Source of the DNA: Flagellimonas yonaguniensis
Lineage (GTDB): Bacteria > Bacteroidota > Bacteroidia > Flavobacteriales > Flavobacteriaceae
NCBI RefSeq assembly: GCF_029193885.1
Contig: NZ_JARFVB010000008.1
Span: 1 to 64,000 of the forward strand
DNA length: 64,000 bases
Direction: 5' to 3'
Shown here piece by piece: positions 24,906-34,423 of the stretch; the first letter of the stretch is position 1; every line of letters begins with the position of its first letter. The notes below the pieces were generated by a model. It saw nothing but the letters and a program-made list of their open reading frames with translations, made no database searches and was not told where the DNA came from. A program made the translations under genes and the position numbers.

Positions 24906-26125
24906 TCATAGATTAAATACTTTGCCCTTATTTTCTTAAAGCTCTTCAAGTCATCTTGCCAAGTGGCCTTGATTTCTTCGTTGGACAATCCTTGTTCAAT
25001 CTGTTTTTGGAGTAAGGGAGTGCCCGCATGTTTGGTAAATCCGCTCGTTAAAAAGAATTTGGACTTGTCCAAGGTGTTATTGTAAGCATCGATGATCCAT
25101 TGCATGGTAACCTCGTCCATTCTTGGGGTTTCCGAGAGATCACGACCATAACAGGTTTTGTCTTCTTCTTTCGGGTATTTGGAACCGAAGTTGGGCTCGG
25201 GCACGTAGCTGAAATCATAGGCCGTAGTATCCATAAACGAAGCCCCATATCGTTGAAACTGGAATTCCGTACCACGTCCCGCATTTACATTGGTACCTTC
25301 AAACAACCCCAAACTCGGATACAAGGTAATCGAGGTGTCATTGGGTAAATTGGGCGAAGGACGAATGGGTAAGTGGTATTCGGATTCATGTGTGTAGTTC
25401 TCCAATTCAATAACGGTCAAATCTGCTTTGCTGCCATTTTCCAGCCAGCCTTCGCCATTTAACATTTGAGCATATTCGCCCATCGTCATCCCGTATACCA
25501 AAGGAACCGTGTTCATTCCCAGATAGCTGGTATGTTCTTTCATCATGCTGGGGCCATCCACATAATGTCCGTTGGGATTCGGTCTATCCAAAACAATGAT
25601 GGGAACGTCATTTGCAGCACAAGCTTCCATTACCAATTGTAGGGACGCAATAAACGTATAAAACCGCACCCCTACATCCTGAATGTCAAAAACAACAACA
25701 TCCAACTCGCTCAACTGTTCTTTTGATGGTTTTCTGTTTTTGCCGTAAAGCGAAATAATGGGCAATCCCGTTTGGGTATCCACACCATCCTTTACATGTT
25801 CTCCGGCATCTGCCGTACCTCGAAATCCGTGTTCGGGGGCAAAAACCTGTTTGATATCAACCCCTAAGGACAGTAAAGAATCCACTAAGTGGGTGTTTCC
25901 ATTCTCTTTAAAAATAACACTTGTTGGGTTCGCCACTATACCTACCTTTTTTTCTTCTAGAAGAGGCAGGTAAACTCCGGTTCGGTTAGCCGCCACTTTT
26001 ATGGGAGCAGACGCTTCGCTATTTGTTTGTGAAGCAGAAATGGTTTCTTTTTGTTGTCCCTTGCATGCGGAAAACATCAAAAACAACAATAAAACTGTAC
26101 TTTTGAATCTAGATAAAATGGGCAT
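24902..26125 (-). CDS. namZ: DUF1343 exo-beta-N-acetylmuramidase (NamZ-like) lipoprotein
   Basis: A 407-residue exported lipoprotein; the lipobox is FLMFSAC with Cys about residue 21. The body is the DUF1343 family: GIVANPTSV, FAPEHGFRGTADAGEHVKDG, DVVVFDIQDVGVRFYTF, ACAANDVPIIVLDRPNPNG and WLENG. The characterised relatives NamZ of Bacillus subtilis and Tannerella release N-acetylmuramic acid from the non-reducing end of peptidoglycan fragments, so a cell-wall recycling role is likely. Its ATG lies 3 bp from the start codon of the divergent permease gene, which leaves no room for separate promoters and puts them inside the opposing coding sequences. Confidence 0.9.
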   Translation of the reverse strand: MPILSRFKSTVLLLFLMFSACKGQQKETISASQTNSEASAPIKVAANRTGVYLPLLEEKKVGIVANPTSVIFKENGNTHLVDSLLSLGVDIKQVFAPEHGFRGTADAGEHVKDGVDTQTGLPIISLYGKNRKPSKEQLSELDVVVFDIQDVGVRFYTFIASLQLVMEACAANDVPIIVLDRPNPNGHYVDGPSMMKEHTSYLGMNTVPLVYGMTMGEYAQMLNGEGWLENGSKADLTVIELENYTHESEYHLPIRPSPNLPNDTSITLYPSLGLFEGTNVNAGRGTEFQFQRYGASFMDTTAYDFSYVPEPNFGSKYPKEEDKTCYGRDLSETPRMDEVTMQWIIDAYNNTLDKSKFFLTSGFTKHAGTPLLQKQIEQGLSNEEIKATWQDDLKSFKKIRAKYLIYD

Positions 26126-26128
26126 TCG

Positions 26129-27370
26129 TTGAATTTAGAATTATTTATTGCCAAACGCCTTGTTACAGGGAAGGAACATAAAATTAGTATTTCCGCCCCG
26201 ATAATAAAAATTGCCATCGCAGCGATTGCCATCGGTGTGGTAATGATGCTCATTGCAATAGCCACAGGTGTAGGTCTTAAAAACAAGATACGCGAAAAGG
26301 TGGCAGCCTTTAACGGTCATATCCAGATTTCCAGTTTCGACAACAATAACTCCGAGGTTTCCCTGATGCCGATTTCCATTGATCAGGATTTTTATCCCGA
26401 ATTCCAAGATGTCGAAGGAGTAAAGCATGTGCAAGCGGTGGCCACCAAAGGTGGAATTATCCGAACAGCCGATACGTTCGAGGGGATGTTGGCCAAGGGA
26501 GTGGGCACCGATTACGATTGGAGCACTTTTGAGGAATATTTGGTCGACGGAAGAATTCCCGATTATAGGGGCGAACTTAATGAAGAGGTGCTTATTTCCA
26601 GTTTGATGGCCAATAGATTGCAGTTGAAAGTTGGTGATAGCTTCTTTTCCTTTTTTCTTCGGGATGATGATGCGTCCAAACCACCGAACAATCGTAAGTT
26701 TGAAATAGTCGGTATTTACGATAGTGGTTTTGAGGAGTTTGATGAAACCTATGTGTTCGTGGATATCCGTCATATCCAATTAATGAACCGATGGGAGGAA
26801 AATGAAGTTGGAAACTTTGAGGTGTTTCTGGATGATTTTGACCAACTTGATGAAAAGAGCAACGAAATCTATGGCAAAACCATCTCTAGTCTTGATACGC
26901 AAAATATCAAAAGCAAATACTTCCGCATTTTTGAATGGATAGGACTTTTTGATTTTAACATTGCCCTTATCATTGGTATTATGATCATTGTTGGCGGCAT
27001 AAATATGATCACGGCTTTGCTGGTACTTATCTTGGAACGCACCCAAATGATCGGGATTTTAAAAGCATTGGGGTCTGCCAATTGGAGCATTCGAAAAGTA
27101 TTTTTGTACAATGCTGCCTATTTGATCGCTATCGGGCTTTTTTGGGGCAACGTGATCGGTCTTGGAATCATATTTCTTCAGGGTAAATACAGAATGTTCA
27201 AGTTCCCCAATCCCGAGGAATATTACATCGATTATATTCCAGTGCACATGGATGTGCCCACCATCTTACTGTTGAATATAGGAGTGATGGTTCTTTGTTT
27301 ATTGATGCTTTTGGTCCCATCATATATCATCACAAAGATTACACCGGTAAAAGCCATCCAGTTTGAATGA
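26129..27370 (+). CDS. ABC transporter permease, LolC/LolE (FtsX-MacB) type
   Basis: A 413-residue inner-membrane permease. It has an N-terminal helix (IIKIAIAAIAIGVVMMLIAIATGVGL, about 27-52), a large periplasmic MacB_PCD-like domain starting KIREKVAAFNGHIQISSF, and three C-terminal helices including NIALIIGIMIIVGGINMITALLVLI and GVMVLCLLMLLVPSYI. This is the layout of the lipoprotein-releasing LolC/E permeases. The start is TTG (MNLELFIAKRL): in frame, a stop lies just five codons upstream and there is no ATG. No ATPase gene is adjacent. The paired ATPase (LolD) must be elsewhere. Confidence 0.88.
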   Translation: MNLELFIAKRLVTGKEHKISISAPIIKIAIAAIAIGVVMMLIAIATGVGLKNKIREKVAAFNGHIQISSFDNNNSEVSLMPISIDQDFYPEFQDVEGVKHVQAVATKGGIIRTADTFEGMLAKGVGTDYDWSTFEEYLVDGRIPDYRGELNEEVLISSLMANRLQLKVGDSFFSFFLRDDDASKPPNNRKFEIVGIYDSGFEEFDETYVFVDIRHIQLMNRWEENEVGNFEVFLDDFDQLDEKSNEIYGKTISSLDTQNIKSKYFRIFEWIGLFDFNIALIIGIMIIVGGINMITALLVLILERTQMIGILKALGSANWSIRKVFLYNAAYLIAIGLFWGNVIGLGIIFLQGKYRMFKFPNPEEYYIDYIPVHMDVPTILLLNIGVMVLCLLMLLVPSYIITKITPVKAIQFE

Positions 27371-27393
27371 TCAAAATAAAAATTTAGAAAAGT

Positions 27394-28170
27394 ATGGTTC
27401 AGCTTAAAAAAAATGATAGCATTGTTCGGATTGATAAAGGGGAGTTGGTAAGCTATACGGTCCTTGGGCACGAGTTTATACACCAAAAGGGAAGTCCGGG
27501 ATGGGGTAGTGCGGATACCGAAATGTTTCCGGTCATCGGGCCGGTCAATGAGGCTGGTTTTCGGGTAAAAACGCCAAAAGGCGAGGCGGTTCAGGATCAA
27601 CATGGGCATTTGCGCCAAATGGATTACACAGTGGAACATCAAACAGATACTTCTGCTGTTTTTGCCAAGGAATATCAATCGGGAACTGAGGTTTACAATT
27701 CAAAATTTCCTGAAAAATCAACGGAAGAAGCCTTGTCGTGGCCCTATGATTTCAGGTTTGAGAAATCCTTTTTACTGACAGACGATAGCTTTGAAATTCG
27801 TTTTAAAGTTTCAGGAGAAGAAGGAATGCCCTTTATGTTGGGGTATCATCCCGCATTTAAATTGCACACACAATTACCAGTAATTTCAGCAAAGGACAAG
27901 GAAATCTCGTTGGATGAGGTGTTGGCCGTAGGGAGCCGAGCGCTACAAGTGGCGGATTGTACTTCAATCACACTAAAAGATGAGAAAGAAATTACCATTG
28001 AAACCGAAGGTTTTGGAAGTTTTATGTGCTGGACGGAAGTTAGGAACATGATATGTATTGAACCGATTACGTTCTATCCCTATGCAGTTGAGCAAGTCAA
28101 TCTTTACCAAGGGTTTCAGCAATTGGGACAGGAAGCTGTATTCAAAGTACTTCTTAAGCCAGGTAACTAA
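27394..28170 (+). CDS. Aldose 1-epimerase family protein
   Basis: A 258-residue protein of the galactose mutarotase-like superfamily. It has the beta-sandwich fold with the shortened N-terminus of the YeaD/COG0676-like or COG2017 group: FPVIGPVNEAGFRV, GHLRQMDYTVEH, MLGYHPAFKLH (catalytic His) and MICIEPITFYPYAVEQ (catalytic Glu in IEP). It probably interconverts alpha and beta anomers of a hexose or hexose phosphate. It follows the LolC/E-like gene by 23 bp and overlaps the regulator gene on the other strand by 4 bp at the stops. Confidence 0.85.
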   Translation: MVQLKKNDSIVRIDKGELVSYTVLGHEFIHQKGSPGWGSADTEMFPVIGPVNEAGFRVKTPKGEAVQDQHGHLRQMDYTVEHQTDTSAVFAKEYQSGTEVYNSKFPEKSTEEALSWPYDFRFEKSFLLTDDSFEIRFKVSGEEGMPFMLGYHPAFKLHTQLPVISAKDKEISLDEVLAVGSRALQVADCTSITLKDEKEITIETEGFGSFMCWTEVRNMICIEPITFYPYAVEQVNLYQGFQQLGQEAVFKVLLKPGN

Positions 28171-29642
28171 CTGAACTTTTTCTGTAGTTCGTCTACAACA
28201 GTATCTGTTTTTAAATCTTGCTGTTGTCTTAGAAGAACAGTGGGAGAGGATTGTCTTACTGGGCAATCGGGAATGTCACAGCGTTCACAGGTTACCCCCA
28301 CATTATATGTTTTTAGGGCGGGGTCGTCCAAGAATCTCACCTTTTTTTTGAGCTCGTTGTTGATCAACAGTCCTAGGCTTACACTGCGGTACATGTCTTT
28401 TTTAAAAGGGTCTACGGTAGCACTGGAAAAAATCAAATACGAAAGTCCATCGCTGGGGTAGTGCGAAATCTGTACATCCATCAGGTGTTCCTTGGAACTT
28501 TTGGCAATGTCCTGCAATACCCGTATGGACACCCATCGGCGGCAATATTTTTCGTTGGTCTCGTTTCCGTGCGGAGAATGTTGATGGGTTAGGTGCAACT
28601 CTTTGGTTATTTCAAAATGGTTACTGCCTCCTCTGTGGCTCAAACGCAGGAAGAATAGATTTTCCAACTGATAATCGTTAGGGAGAATATTGGTCAAACG
28701 TTGGTACAAAGACTCTGGAGAGGCATTATAGTTGTTCTTGATGCCTGCCAAGAATGTCTTGTCGAACTTGGGTTTGGATAAAAACGAATCCATATTCTTT
28801 TTGATCAGTTCCCTTGGAATTACCAAAGCCCCTGCAAAGTAAGAAGCATAAAAATTGTTCAGTACCTGGTCAAAATTGTTGAATTTGATCCAAGTAAAGG
28901 TGTACAATCGCTCTTCGATGTTCAAATAATTATAGCCTATTTCCTTGGCATAGATAAATGCACGTTGGGCCTCATCGATATGGTCGGCCACCAAGAGCGT
29001 TTTTGTTTTTGGAATGAAAATGGAACGGAGTTTATCCAACTCTTTGTATTTGGCAAGCTCCTCATTATTTATGGTGTAACCGTATTCTTCTACCAGTATT
29101 TCCTCCAGCTCGATGGATTTGGGCGATTTTTTAAGATTTACCTGATATGCCTTGGAAAAATTCTGTACTGCTTCCTCCAATTCCGGAAAGTAATTGTTGC
29201 TTGCCTCTTGGAAGGACCTGAGAGAGGCCAAATAAAAATTCTCCTTTCCAAAATTGTAATGCTTGGCAATTTCGATGATGGTACTTATGAAAGCATTGAC
29301 TTTGGTCGGGGCGTTCGAAACAATATCGATGAGGTCACTTTCCTTGATGCCAAATAGTTCCAAGGGCAACTCTTTCAATACCTTGGATTTTAAGAGTTCG
29401 CCAACTGGAGCGAGGTTCTTGTCCAATTTGAGGGATACCAGACTATCGTATGGGACTTCCAATTTATCTGCTAGAAGGGCGATTTTGTCCGTTTTTGGAT
29501 ATTTTTTCCCTTTTTCAATCTCATTTAAGTATGATTTTGAAAGTCCAGATAGCTTTGATAAACCAAATAGCGAAAGTTTTCTTTTGGTTCTTATCTGTTT
29601 AAGCTTCAGCCCGAATATTAATTTGATGTACTCTTCTTCCAT
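28167..29642 (-). CDS. XRE-family regulator, RamB/PrpR (short-chain fatty acyl) type
   Basis: A 491-residue DNA-binding regulator. Residues about 10-66 are a Xre helix-turn-helix (LKQIRTKRKLSLFGLSKLSG, SKSYLNEIEKGKKYPKT). The middle belongs to the ImmA/IrrE-like peptidase-derived domain and the C-terminal part to the short-chain fatty acyl regulator domain (DUF2083), ending in the cysteine motif CERCDIPDC (C452, C455, C460). In Mycobacterium tuberculosis, the relatives RamB and PrpR control glyoxylate and propionate genes, and PrpR uses such cysteines for an iron-sulfur cluster. Here the gene is divergent from aceB and aceA, so it very likely controls the glyoxylate shunt. Ligand and sign of control are untested. 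Confidence 0.88.
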   Translation of the reverse strand: MEEEYIKLIFGLKLKQIRTKRKLSLFGLSKLSGLSKSYLNEIEKGKKYPKTDKIALLADKLEVPYDSLVSLKLDKNLAPVGELLKSKVLKELPLELFGIKESDLIDIVSNAPTKVNAFISTIIEIAKHYNFGKENFYLASLRSFQEASNNYFPELEEAVQNFSKAYQVNLKKSPKSIELEEILVEEYGYTINNEELAKYKELDKLRSIFIPKTKTLLVADHIDEAQRAFIYAKEIGYNYLNIEERLYTFTWIKFNNFDQVLNNFYASYFAGALVIPRELIKKNMDSFLSKPKFDKTFLAGIKNNYNASPESLYQRLTNILPNDYQLENLFFLRLSHRGGSNHFEITKELHLTHQHSPHGNETNEKYCRRWVSIRVLQDIAKSSKEHLMDVQISHYPSDGLSYLIFSSATVDPFKKDMYRSVSLGLLINNELKKKVRFLDDPALKTYNVGVTCERCDIPDCPVRQSSPTVLLRQQQDLKTDTVVDELQKKFS

Positions 29643-29667
29643 TTTTCTCGATCAAATATAGGCTTTT

Positions 29668-29740
29668 TTGCGAATTTAATAAAAATAGCGAATTAATTAA
29701 AAAAAGCGAACGTTCGCTTGATTTTTTCAAACGTTTGCGT
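29668..29740. promoter_or_regulatory. Operator region between the RamB-type regulator and aceB
   Basis: Three GCGAA copies start at 29670, 29688 and 29706, exactly 18 bp apart. The third is part of a perfect 16-bp palindrome AAGCGAACGTTCGCTT (29704-29719). A further AACGTTTGCGTT lies at 29730-29741. The actinobacterial RamB motif contains TTTGC/GCAAA, which looks related. The region is the whole gap between the divergent genes and is the likely binding site for autoregulation and control of aceB. Confidence 0.65.
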
Positions 29741-29769
29741 TAATCTTGTTGAACAAATTGAAATGTATT

Positions 29770-31368
29770 ATGGAAGAAGCACTAATGACCAGTACAAAAT
29801 TGCAGTTTGCAAAAGAGGTAAAGAATTATTATCCGGAACTGTTGACGGACCAAGCTTTGGAGTTTTTGATTGCATTGCACCAAAAGTTCAATAGATCAAG
29901 ATTACAGTTGCTGGAAGAGAGAACTAAAAGACAAGTACAATTTGATTTGGGCAATTTTCCAAGTTTTCCATCAGAAACAGAGCAGACCAGATCCGCCAAT
30001 TGGAAAGTAAAGAATATTCCCGAGGACTTGCAGGATAGAAGGGTCGAGATCACTGGACCTGTAGATCGTAAAATGGTGATCAATGCTTTGAATTCCGGTG
30101 CCAAGACATTCATGGCCGATTTTGAGGATAGCAATGCACCTTCGTGGTACAATTGTATGCAAGGGCAAATAAATCTGATCGATGCCAATAAAAGGACGAT
30201 CACCTATTTTGATTCCAAAAAAGGCAAAGATTATAAATTGAACGATCAGGTCGCCGTATTGCTGGTACGACCTAGGGGACTACATTTAAATGAACGACAT
30301 ATTTTGATCAATGGGGAAGAGGCTTCCGGGAGTTTGGTTGATTTTGGCCTTTATGTTTTTCACAACACAGCTACGCTGCGTCGTAGAAAGTCGGCACCAT
30401 ACTTTTATCTCCCAAAACTGGAGCATTATTTGGAAGCTAGGTGGTGGAACGAGGTAATGACTTTTGCTGAGGAATATTTGGGAATTCCGGTGGGAACCTA
30501 CAAGGCCACCGTATTGATCGAGACGATAACAGCTAGCTTTCAATTGGATGAAATTATTTACGAACTAAAGAACCATATTGTTGGTTTGAACTGTGGTAGG
30601 TGGGATTACATTTTTTCGTATATCAAAAAATTTAAAAACCATTCCGAGTATATTTTACCTGATAGGGATCAAGTAACCATGACGGTACCTTTTATGGATG
30701 CATATTCCAGATTGGTCATCCAACGATGCCACAAAAGAGGAATTCATGCAATGGGTGGAATGGCCGCTCAAATTCCGATAAACAACGACCCGATCGCCAA
30801 CGAAAAAGCTTTGGAAAAGGTTAAGCTGGATAAAGAAAGGGAAGTCAAAAATGGTCATGATGGCACATGGGTCGCCCATCCGGGCCTGGTTAAAATAGCC
30901 AAGGATATTTTTGACGAGTATATGCCAGGGCCCAATCAATTGGAAAAACTTAGGGAAAACGATGTAATTACAGCAGCTGATCTACTGGTCGTTCCAACTG
31001 GAACAGTGACCGAAAAGGGCATACGAAAAAATATCTCTGTAGGAATCATGTATTTGGAATCATGGTTGAGGGGCAATGGATGTGTGGCCATAAATAATTT
31101 GATGGAAGATGCAGCTACCGCAGAAATCTCCAGAACCCAGATTTGGCAATGGTTAAAGTTCAATGTGATGCTGGATGATGGGAGAAGGTTGACCGAAGAA
31201 CTATATCAATCCTTGTTGGATGAGGAGACCACAAAAATACGGCACTTGGTAGGTGAGGGAAATATGCACAATACCAAATTTGATGAAGCTACCATTCTTT
31301 TTGACAAGTTGGTAAGGACCAATGAGTTTGAAGAGTTTCTGACGACAAAGGCATACCAAGAGATTTAA
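29770..31368 (+). CDS. aceB: Malate synthase A
   Basis: Condenses glyoxylate and acetyl-CoA to malate in the glyoxylate shunt, 532 residues from the ATG at 29770 ([10 protein letters not shown]). The malate synthase A fold is shown by [73 protein letters not shown] and [16 protein letters not shown] further signature is [10 protein letters not shown] near the C-terminus. It is followed 82 bp later by aceA, so both shunt enzymes are co-regulated. The shunt lets the cell grow on acetate or fatty acids. Confidence 0.97.
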   Translation: MEEALMTSTKLQFAKEVKNYYPELLTDQALEFLIALHQKFNRSRLQLLEERTKRQVQFDLGNFPSFPSETEQTRSANWKVKNIPEDLQDRRVEITGPVDRKMVINALNSGAKTFMADFEDSNAPSWYNCMQGQINLIDANKRTITYFDSKKGKDYKLNDQVAVLLVRPRGLHLNERHILINGEEASGSLVDFGLYVFHNTATLRRRKSAPYFYLPKLEHYLEARWWNEVMTFAEEYLGIPVGTYKATVLIETITASFQLDEIIYELKNHIVGLNCGRWDYIFSYIKKFKNHSEYILPDRDQVTMTVPFMDAYSRLVIQRCHKRGIHAMGGMAAQIPINNDPIANEKALEKVKLDKEREVKNGHDGTWVAHPGLVKIAKDIFDEYMPGPNQLEKLRENDVITAADLLVVPTGTVTEKGIRKNISVGIMYLESWLRGNGCVAINNLMEDAATAEISRTQIWQWLKFNVMLDDGRRLTEELYQSLLDEETTKIRHLVGEGNMHNTKFDEATILFDKLVRTNEFEEFLTTKAYQEI

Positions 31369-31391
31369 TCTTAAAACAATATCAATAAAAA

Positions 31392-31424
31392 AATCCCAAG
31401 AATGCGCGAACATTACATGGGATT
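31392..31424 (+). other. Hairpin between aceB and aceA
   Basis: AATCCCA (31392-31398) pairs with TGGGATT (31418-31424) across a 19-nt loop containing GCGCGAAC. There is no T tract, so it is not a plain terminator. It may stabilise or process the transcript or carry another regulator half-site (GCGAA). Confidence 0.4.
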
Positions 31425-31450
31425 CAAGTCAAATTTCGAATTATAAAATT

Positions 31451-32731
31451 ATGGAAAAAAAGGAGAAAATTCAAGCATTGGTAACGGATTGGACCGTAAA
31501 TCCAAGATGGAAAGGTGTAGAACGTCCATATACCGCAGAGGAAGTCATTAAACTTCGTGGATCTTATGAGATAGATCATTCCATTGCCAGAATGGGAGCC
31601 GAAAAGCTATGGAGCAAATTGAATGCCCAGGATTTTGTAGCCGGTTTGGGGGCCTTGACGGGTAATCAGGCTATCCAAGAAGTGGAAGCTGGGTTGGATG
31701 CCATTTATTTAAGTGGATGGCAAGTAGCTGCGGATGCAAACCTTTCTGGGGAAATGTATCCGGACCAGTCACTCTATCCTGTCAATAGTGTTCCCATGGT
31801 AGTAAAACGGATCAACAATGCTCTTTTGCGTGCGGATCAGATTCAGACCGTGAATGGAGCAACTGAAAAAAAGGATTATTTGGTGCCTATTGTTGCCGAT
31901 GCCGAAGCTGGTTTCGGTGGTAACCTTAATGCTTATGAACTGATGAAGTCCATGATAGAGAATGGTGCATCTGGAGTGCACTTTGAAGATCAGTTGAGCT
32001 CGGCAAAGAAATGTGGCCACTTGGGTGGGAAAGTCTTGGTGCCAACACAGGAAGCCATCAATAAATTGATCGCGGCCAGGTTGGCGGCAGATGTAATGGG
32101 CGTGCCAACGGTCATTATAGCACGGACCGATGCCGATGCAGCAAATCTTCTGACGAGTGATATTGACCCGCGTGACCATAAGTTTTTAACGGGCGAACGC
32201 TCCCCTGAAGGGTTCTTTTATGTGAACAATGGACTGGACCAAGGGATTGACAGAGGATTGAGCTATGCACCCTTTGCAGACTTGATTTGGTTGGAGACCT
32301 CCAATCCAGATTTGGAACAGGCCAGAAAATTTGCTGAAGGAATACATAGCAAATACCCAAATAAAATGTTGGCCTATAATTGTTCGCCTTCATTCAATTG
32401 GGCGGCCAAATTAAGTGTAAAGGAAATGGAAGGTTTTAGGGAAGAGTTGGCTGCCATGGGGTACAAGTTCCAATTCATTACCCTAGCCGGGTTCCATGCC
32501 TTGAACACAAGTATGTTCGAACTTTCAAAGTCGTACAAGCAACGTGGTATGGCCGGATATTCTGAATTACAGGAGCGTGAATTTGCTTTGCAAAAGGATG
32601 GCTTCAAAGCTGTAAAACACCAAGGTTTTGTGGGAACCTCCTACTTTGATATGGTCCAGAACGTGGTCACGTCGGGAAAGGCAAGCACCATGGCCATGAA
32701 GGGCAGTACCGAAACTGAGCAATTTAAATAG
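31451..32731 (+). CDS. aceA: Isocitrate lyase
   Basis: Cleaves isocitrate to succinate and glyoxylate, 426 residues (the compact bacterial form). Visible are [25 protein letters not shown], the active-site loop [10 protein letters not shown] with catalytic Cys188, [13 protein letters not shown] and YNCSPSFNW. All hallmarks are intact. It ends just before a strong terminator shared with the convergent exonuclease gene. With aceB it makes the two enzymes of the glyoxylate shunt next to their likely regulator. Confidence 0.98.
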   Translation: MEKKEKIQALVTDWTVNPRWKGVERPYTAEEVIKLRGSYEIDHSIARMGAEKLWSKLNAQDFVAGLGALTGNQAIQEVEAGLDAIYLSGWQVAADANLSGEMYPDQSLYPVNSVPMVVKRINNALLRADQIQTVNGATEKKDYLVPIVADAEAGFGGNLNAYELMKSMIENGASGVHFEDQLSSAKKCGHLGGKVLVPTQEAINKLIAARLAADVMGVPTVIIARTDADAANLLTSDIDPRDHKFLTGERSPEGFFYVNNGLDQGIDRGLSYAPFADLIWLETSNPDLEQARKFAEGIHSKYPNKMLAYNCSPSFNWAAKLSVKEMEGFREELAAMGYKFQFITLAGFHALNTSMFELSKSYKQRGMAGYSELQEREFALQKDGFKAVKHQGFVGTSYFDMVQNVVTSGKASTMAMKGSTETEQFK

Positions 32732-32767
32732 TGGAATTTTTTAACCTGTAGTTATATTTCTATGAAG

Positions 32768-32792
32768 TGCCCCCTTTTGGGGGCATTTTTTT
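32768..32792 (+). terminator. Terminator after aceA
   Basis: TGCCCCC (32768-32774) with loop TTTT pairs with GGGGGCA (32779-32785), followed by seven Ts (32786-32792). It lies between convergent genes; the tail runs into the stop of the exonuclease gene. Confidence 0.92.
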
Positions 32793-34161
32793 AGGAAATC
32801 AATATGGAGGTTCCACTATGTTTTAAAAAATATTGATTTAGAATGCTTTCTGTTTCCACGGTGTGTTTATGTCGGGTAATGAACGCCTCAATATCTTCAA
32901 GGGTGGATATTTCCATATCGGTATTGATGAATCCAAAGCCTTTATAAATACCATCTTCAATCAGTACAACGGCATTTTCACGGTCATCCCTACCTTTCTC
33001 CTTGATGATCCTAACTTTGGAGGACAACATTTTCATGTGAGCGATTGCTTCCTCGACTTTGTGGTTGTAATCGTCCACCTCTTCCTGGCCTCTACAAATT
33101 CCTTCGCAGGTATTGATTACATGATGGGAGCAAGCGGCATTGGTCTGCTGGAGATGACAATATTTGGGACAAAGTGAAAAATTTTTGCAAACCTCTTCCA
33201 AATACGCACGGCATTCGGTTTGATTATGGAACACTTTCAACGGACTTGGAGCACCTTTAATGCTATTGTAGGCCAAGTGCATAATTCCATTTCGGTCCTC
33301 GTAGGCAAAAATGGCATATTGTCTGCCTGTTCTTTTTTGGGCGCGGTTGTATGGAGGGAACAGCCTTTTTATTTCTGCGGATTCCATCAACAGGGCGACC
33401 AATTCGCTGCCTGCTAGCTTAAAGTCAATATTTGTCGTCTCCCCGCACATTTGAATCTCCTTGCGGCTCTTATCGTAAAAATGTCCCAATACCCTTTTTT
33501 TCAGGTTGATGGCCTTTCCCACATAAATGATTTCCCCTTTTTGATTCATAAAATAATAGATGCCCGGTTTTTGTGGAATCTTATCGAAGACAGATTTGGG
33601 CAAATGGGGTGGGAGGGTGGCTTCTTGGCTTCGGGCATTCAAAAACTTTTTGAATACTTGTTCCGATTCAGGTTTTCCCAAAAGCTTTTCAAATAGGAGA
33701 ACTGTAGCATGGGCATCTCCGCGGGCACGGTGGCGATCCACCAAGGGTATTTCCACTGCGGAACACAATTTTCCCAAACTATAGGAACGGAGGCCGGGAA
33801 TCAACTTTCGGGATAGGCGAACCGTACAGAGTTTTTTACGGGTAAAATCCATACCGATCTGTCGAAACTCCTCTTTGATCACACCATAATCAAAATTGAC
33901 GGAGTGGGCCACAAAAATACAGCCCTCGGTAATGTTCAGGATGTTTTGGGCAATCTCTTGGAAAGTTGGTGCATTTTGCACCATTTGATCATCGATTCCC
34001 GTAAGTCCGGTTATAAAATAAGGTATAGGGCTTTCTGGGTTGACCAAGGTGGTAAACTCGTCCACAATCTGTGCGCCATCATATTTGAAAATAGAAATCT
34101 CGGTAATCTTGTTGCCTTTGATTCCGTTTCCAGTGGTCTCTATGTCTATAACTGTATACAA
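32791..34161 (-). CDS. DEDDh exonuclease / GIY-YIG (UvrC-like) fusion nuclease
   Basis: A 456-residue two-domain nuclease. Residues 1-165 are an epsilon-type 3'-5' exonuclease: VIDIETTG (ExoI), VAHSVNFDYGVIKEEF (ExoII), HRARGDAHATVLLFEKLL (ExoIII with H-x4-D). Residues about 195-275 are a GIY-YIG domain: KPGIYYFMNQKGEIIYVGKAINLKKRVLGHF and later ALLMESAEIKRLFPPYN, as in the UvrC N-terminus. The remainder has CPKYCHLQQTNAACSHHVINTCEGICRG, a Cys-rich segment like UvrC/Cho. The start is TTG; a stop lies directly upstream and the ExoI motif begins at residue 4, so no other start fits. Such fusions are known in actinobacteria and Bacteroidota and are presumed DNA repair enzymes. Confidence 0.9.
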   Translation of the reverse strand: MYTVIDIETTGNGIKGNKITEISIFKYDGAQIVDEFTTLVNPESPIPYFITGLTGIDDQMVQNAPTFQEIAQNILNITEGCIFVAHSVNFDYGVIKEEFRQIGMDFTRKKLCTVRLSRKLIPGLRSYSLGKLCSAVEIPLVDRHRARGDAHATVLLFEKLLGKPESEQVFKKFLNARSQEATLPPHLPKSVFDKIPQKPGIYYFMNQKGEIIYVGKAINLKKRVLGHFYDKSRKEIQMCGETTNIDFKLAGSELVALLMESAEIKRLFPPYNRAQKRTGRQYAIFAYEDRNGIMHLAYNSIKGAPSPLKVFHNQTECRAYLEEVCKNFSLCPKYCHLQQTNAACSHHVINTCEGICRGQEEVDDYNHKVEEAIAHMKMLSSKVRIIKEKGRDDRENAVVLIEDGIYKGFGFINTDMEISTLEDIEAFITRHKHTVETESILNQYFLKHSGTSILIS

Positions 34162-34370
34162 TCAATTTTACTTGAAACATTAAAGTTAATGTTTTATGGA
34201 ATCTTATCTAAAACCCACAAACTTTTGGAGCTGTCTTTTTAGGTCAAAAAACCAACTCTTTTTACCGGATTGAGAAATAACTATTTAATAACTATAAGTG
34301 TTGAAATTATACTTGTTGTTTCAAAATTGATAGGATTAAATCCGTTATAAAGGTAAAATCACTGTTGATT

Positions 34371-34390
34371 GGTTAACATAGTATCAAAAG
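34371..34390 (+). promoter_or_regulatory. Candidate AraC-regulator site upstream of susC
   Basis: GGTTAACATAGTATCAAAAG shares 14 of 20 positions with the motif at 45052-45071 (12 of the first 14) and is related to 40121-40140. A TAGTTTTA -7-like box, identical to that of the S9 gene, starts at 34422, 51 bp from the motif start rather than 58. The 374-base gap 34162-34535 holds this, the inverted TGTAAAA repeat below and otherwise AT-rich DNA. Confidence 0.4.
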
Positions 34391-34423
34391 CGGGTAATAT
34401 TTCCCAATTTCTTCAAATACATA

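Noticed and set aside
26141..26779. 212-codon open frame antisense to the permease gene
   Set aside because: It is a mirror of the real gene: odd composition, no domain, and the sense frame has clear membrane helices and homology.
34392..34400. GGGTAATAT upstream of susC as an exact AraC-type site
   Set aside because: Only 9 bases match and no -7 box lies at the expected distance; the partial match at 34371 is better.
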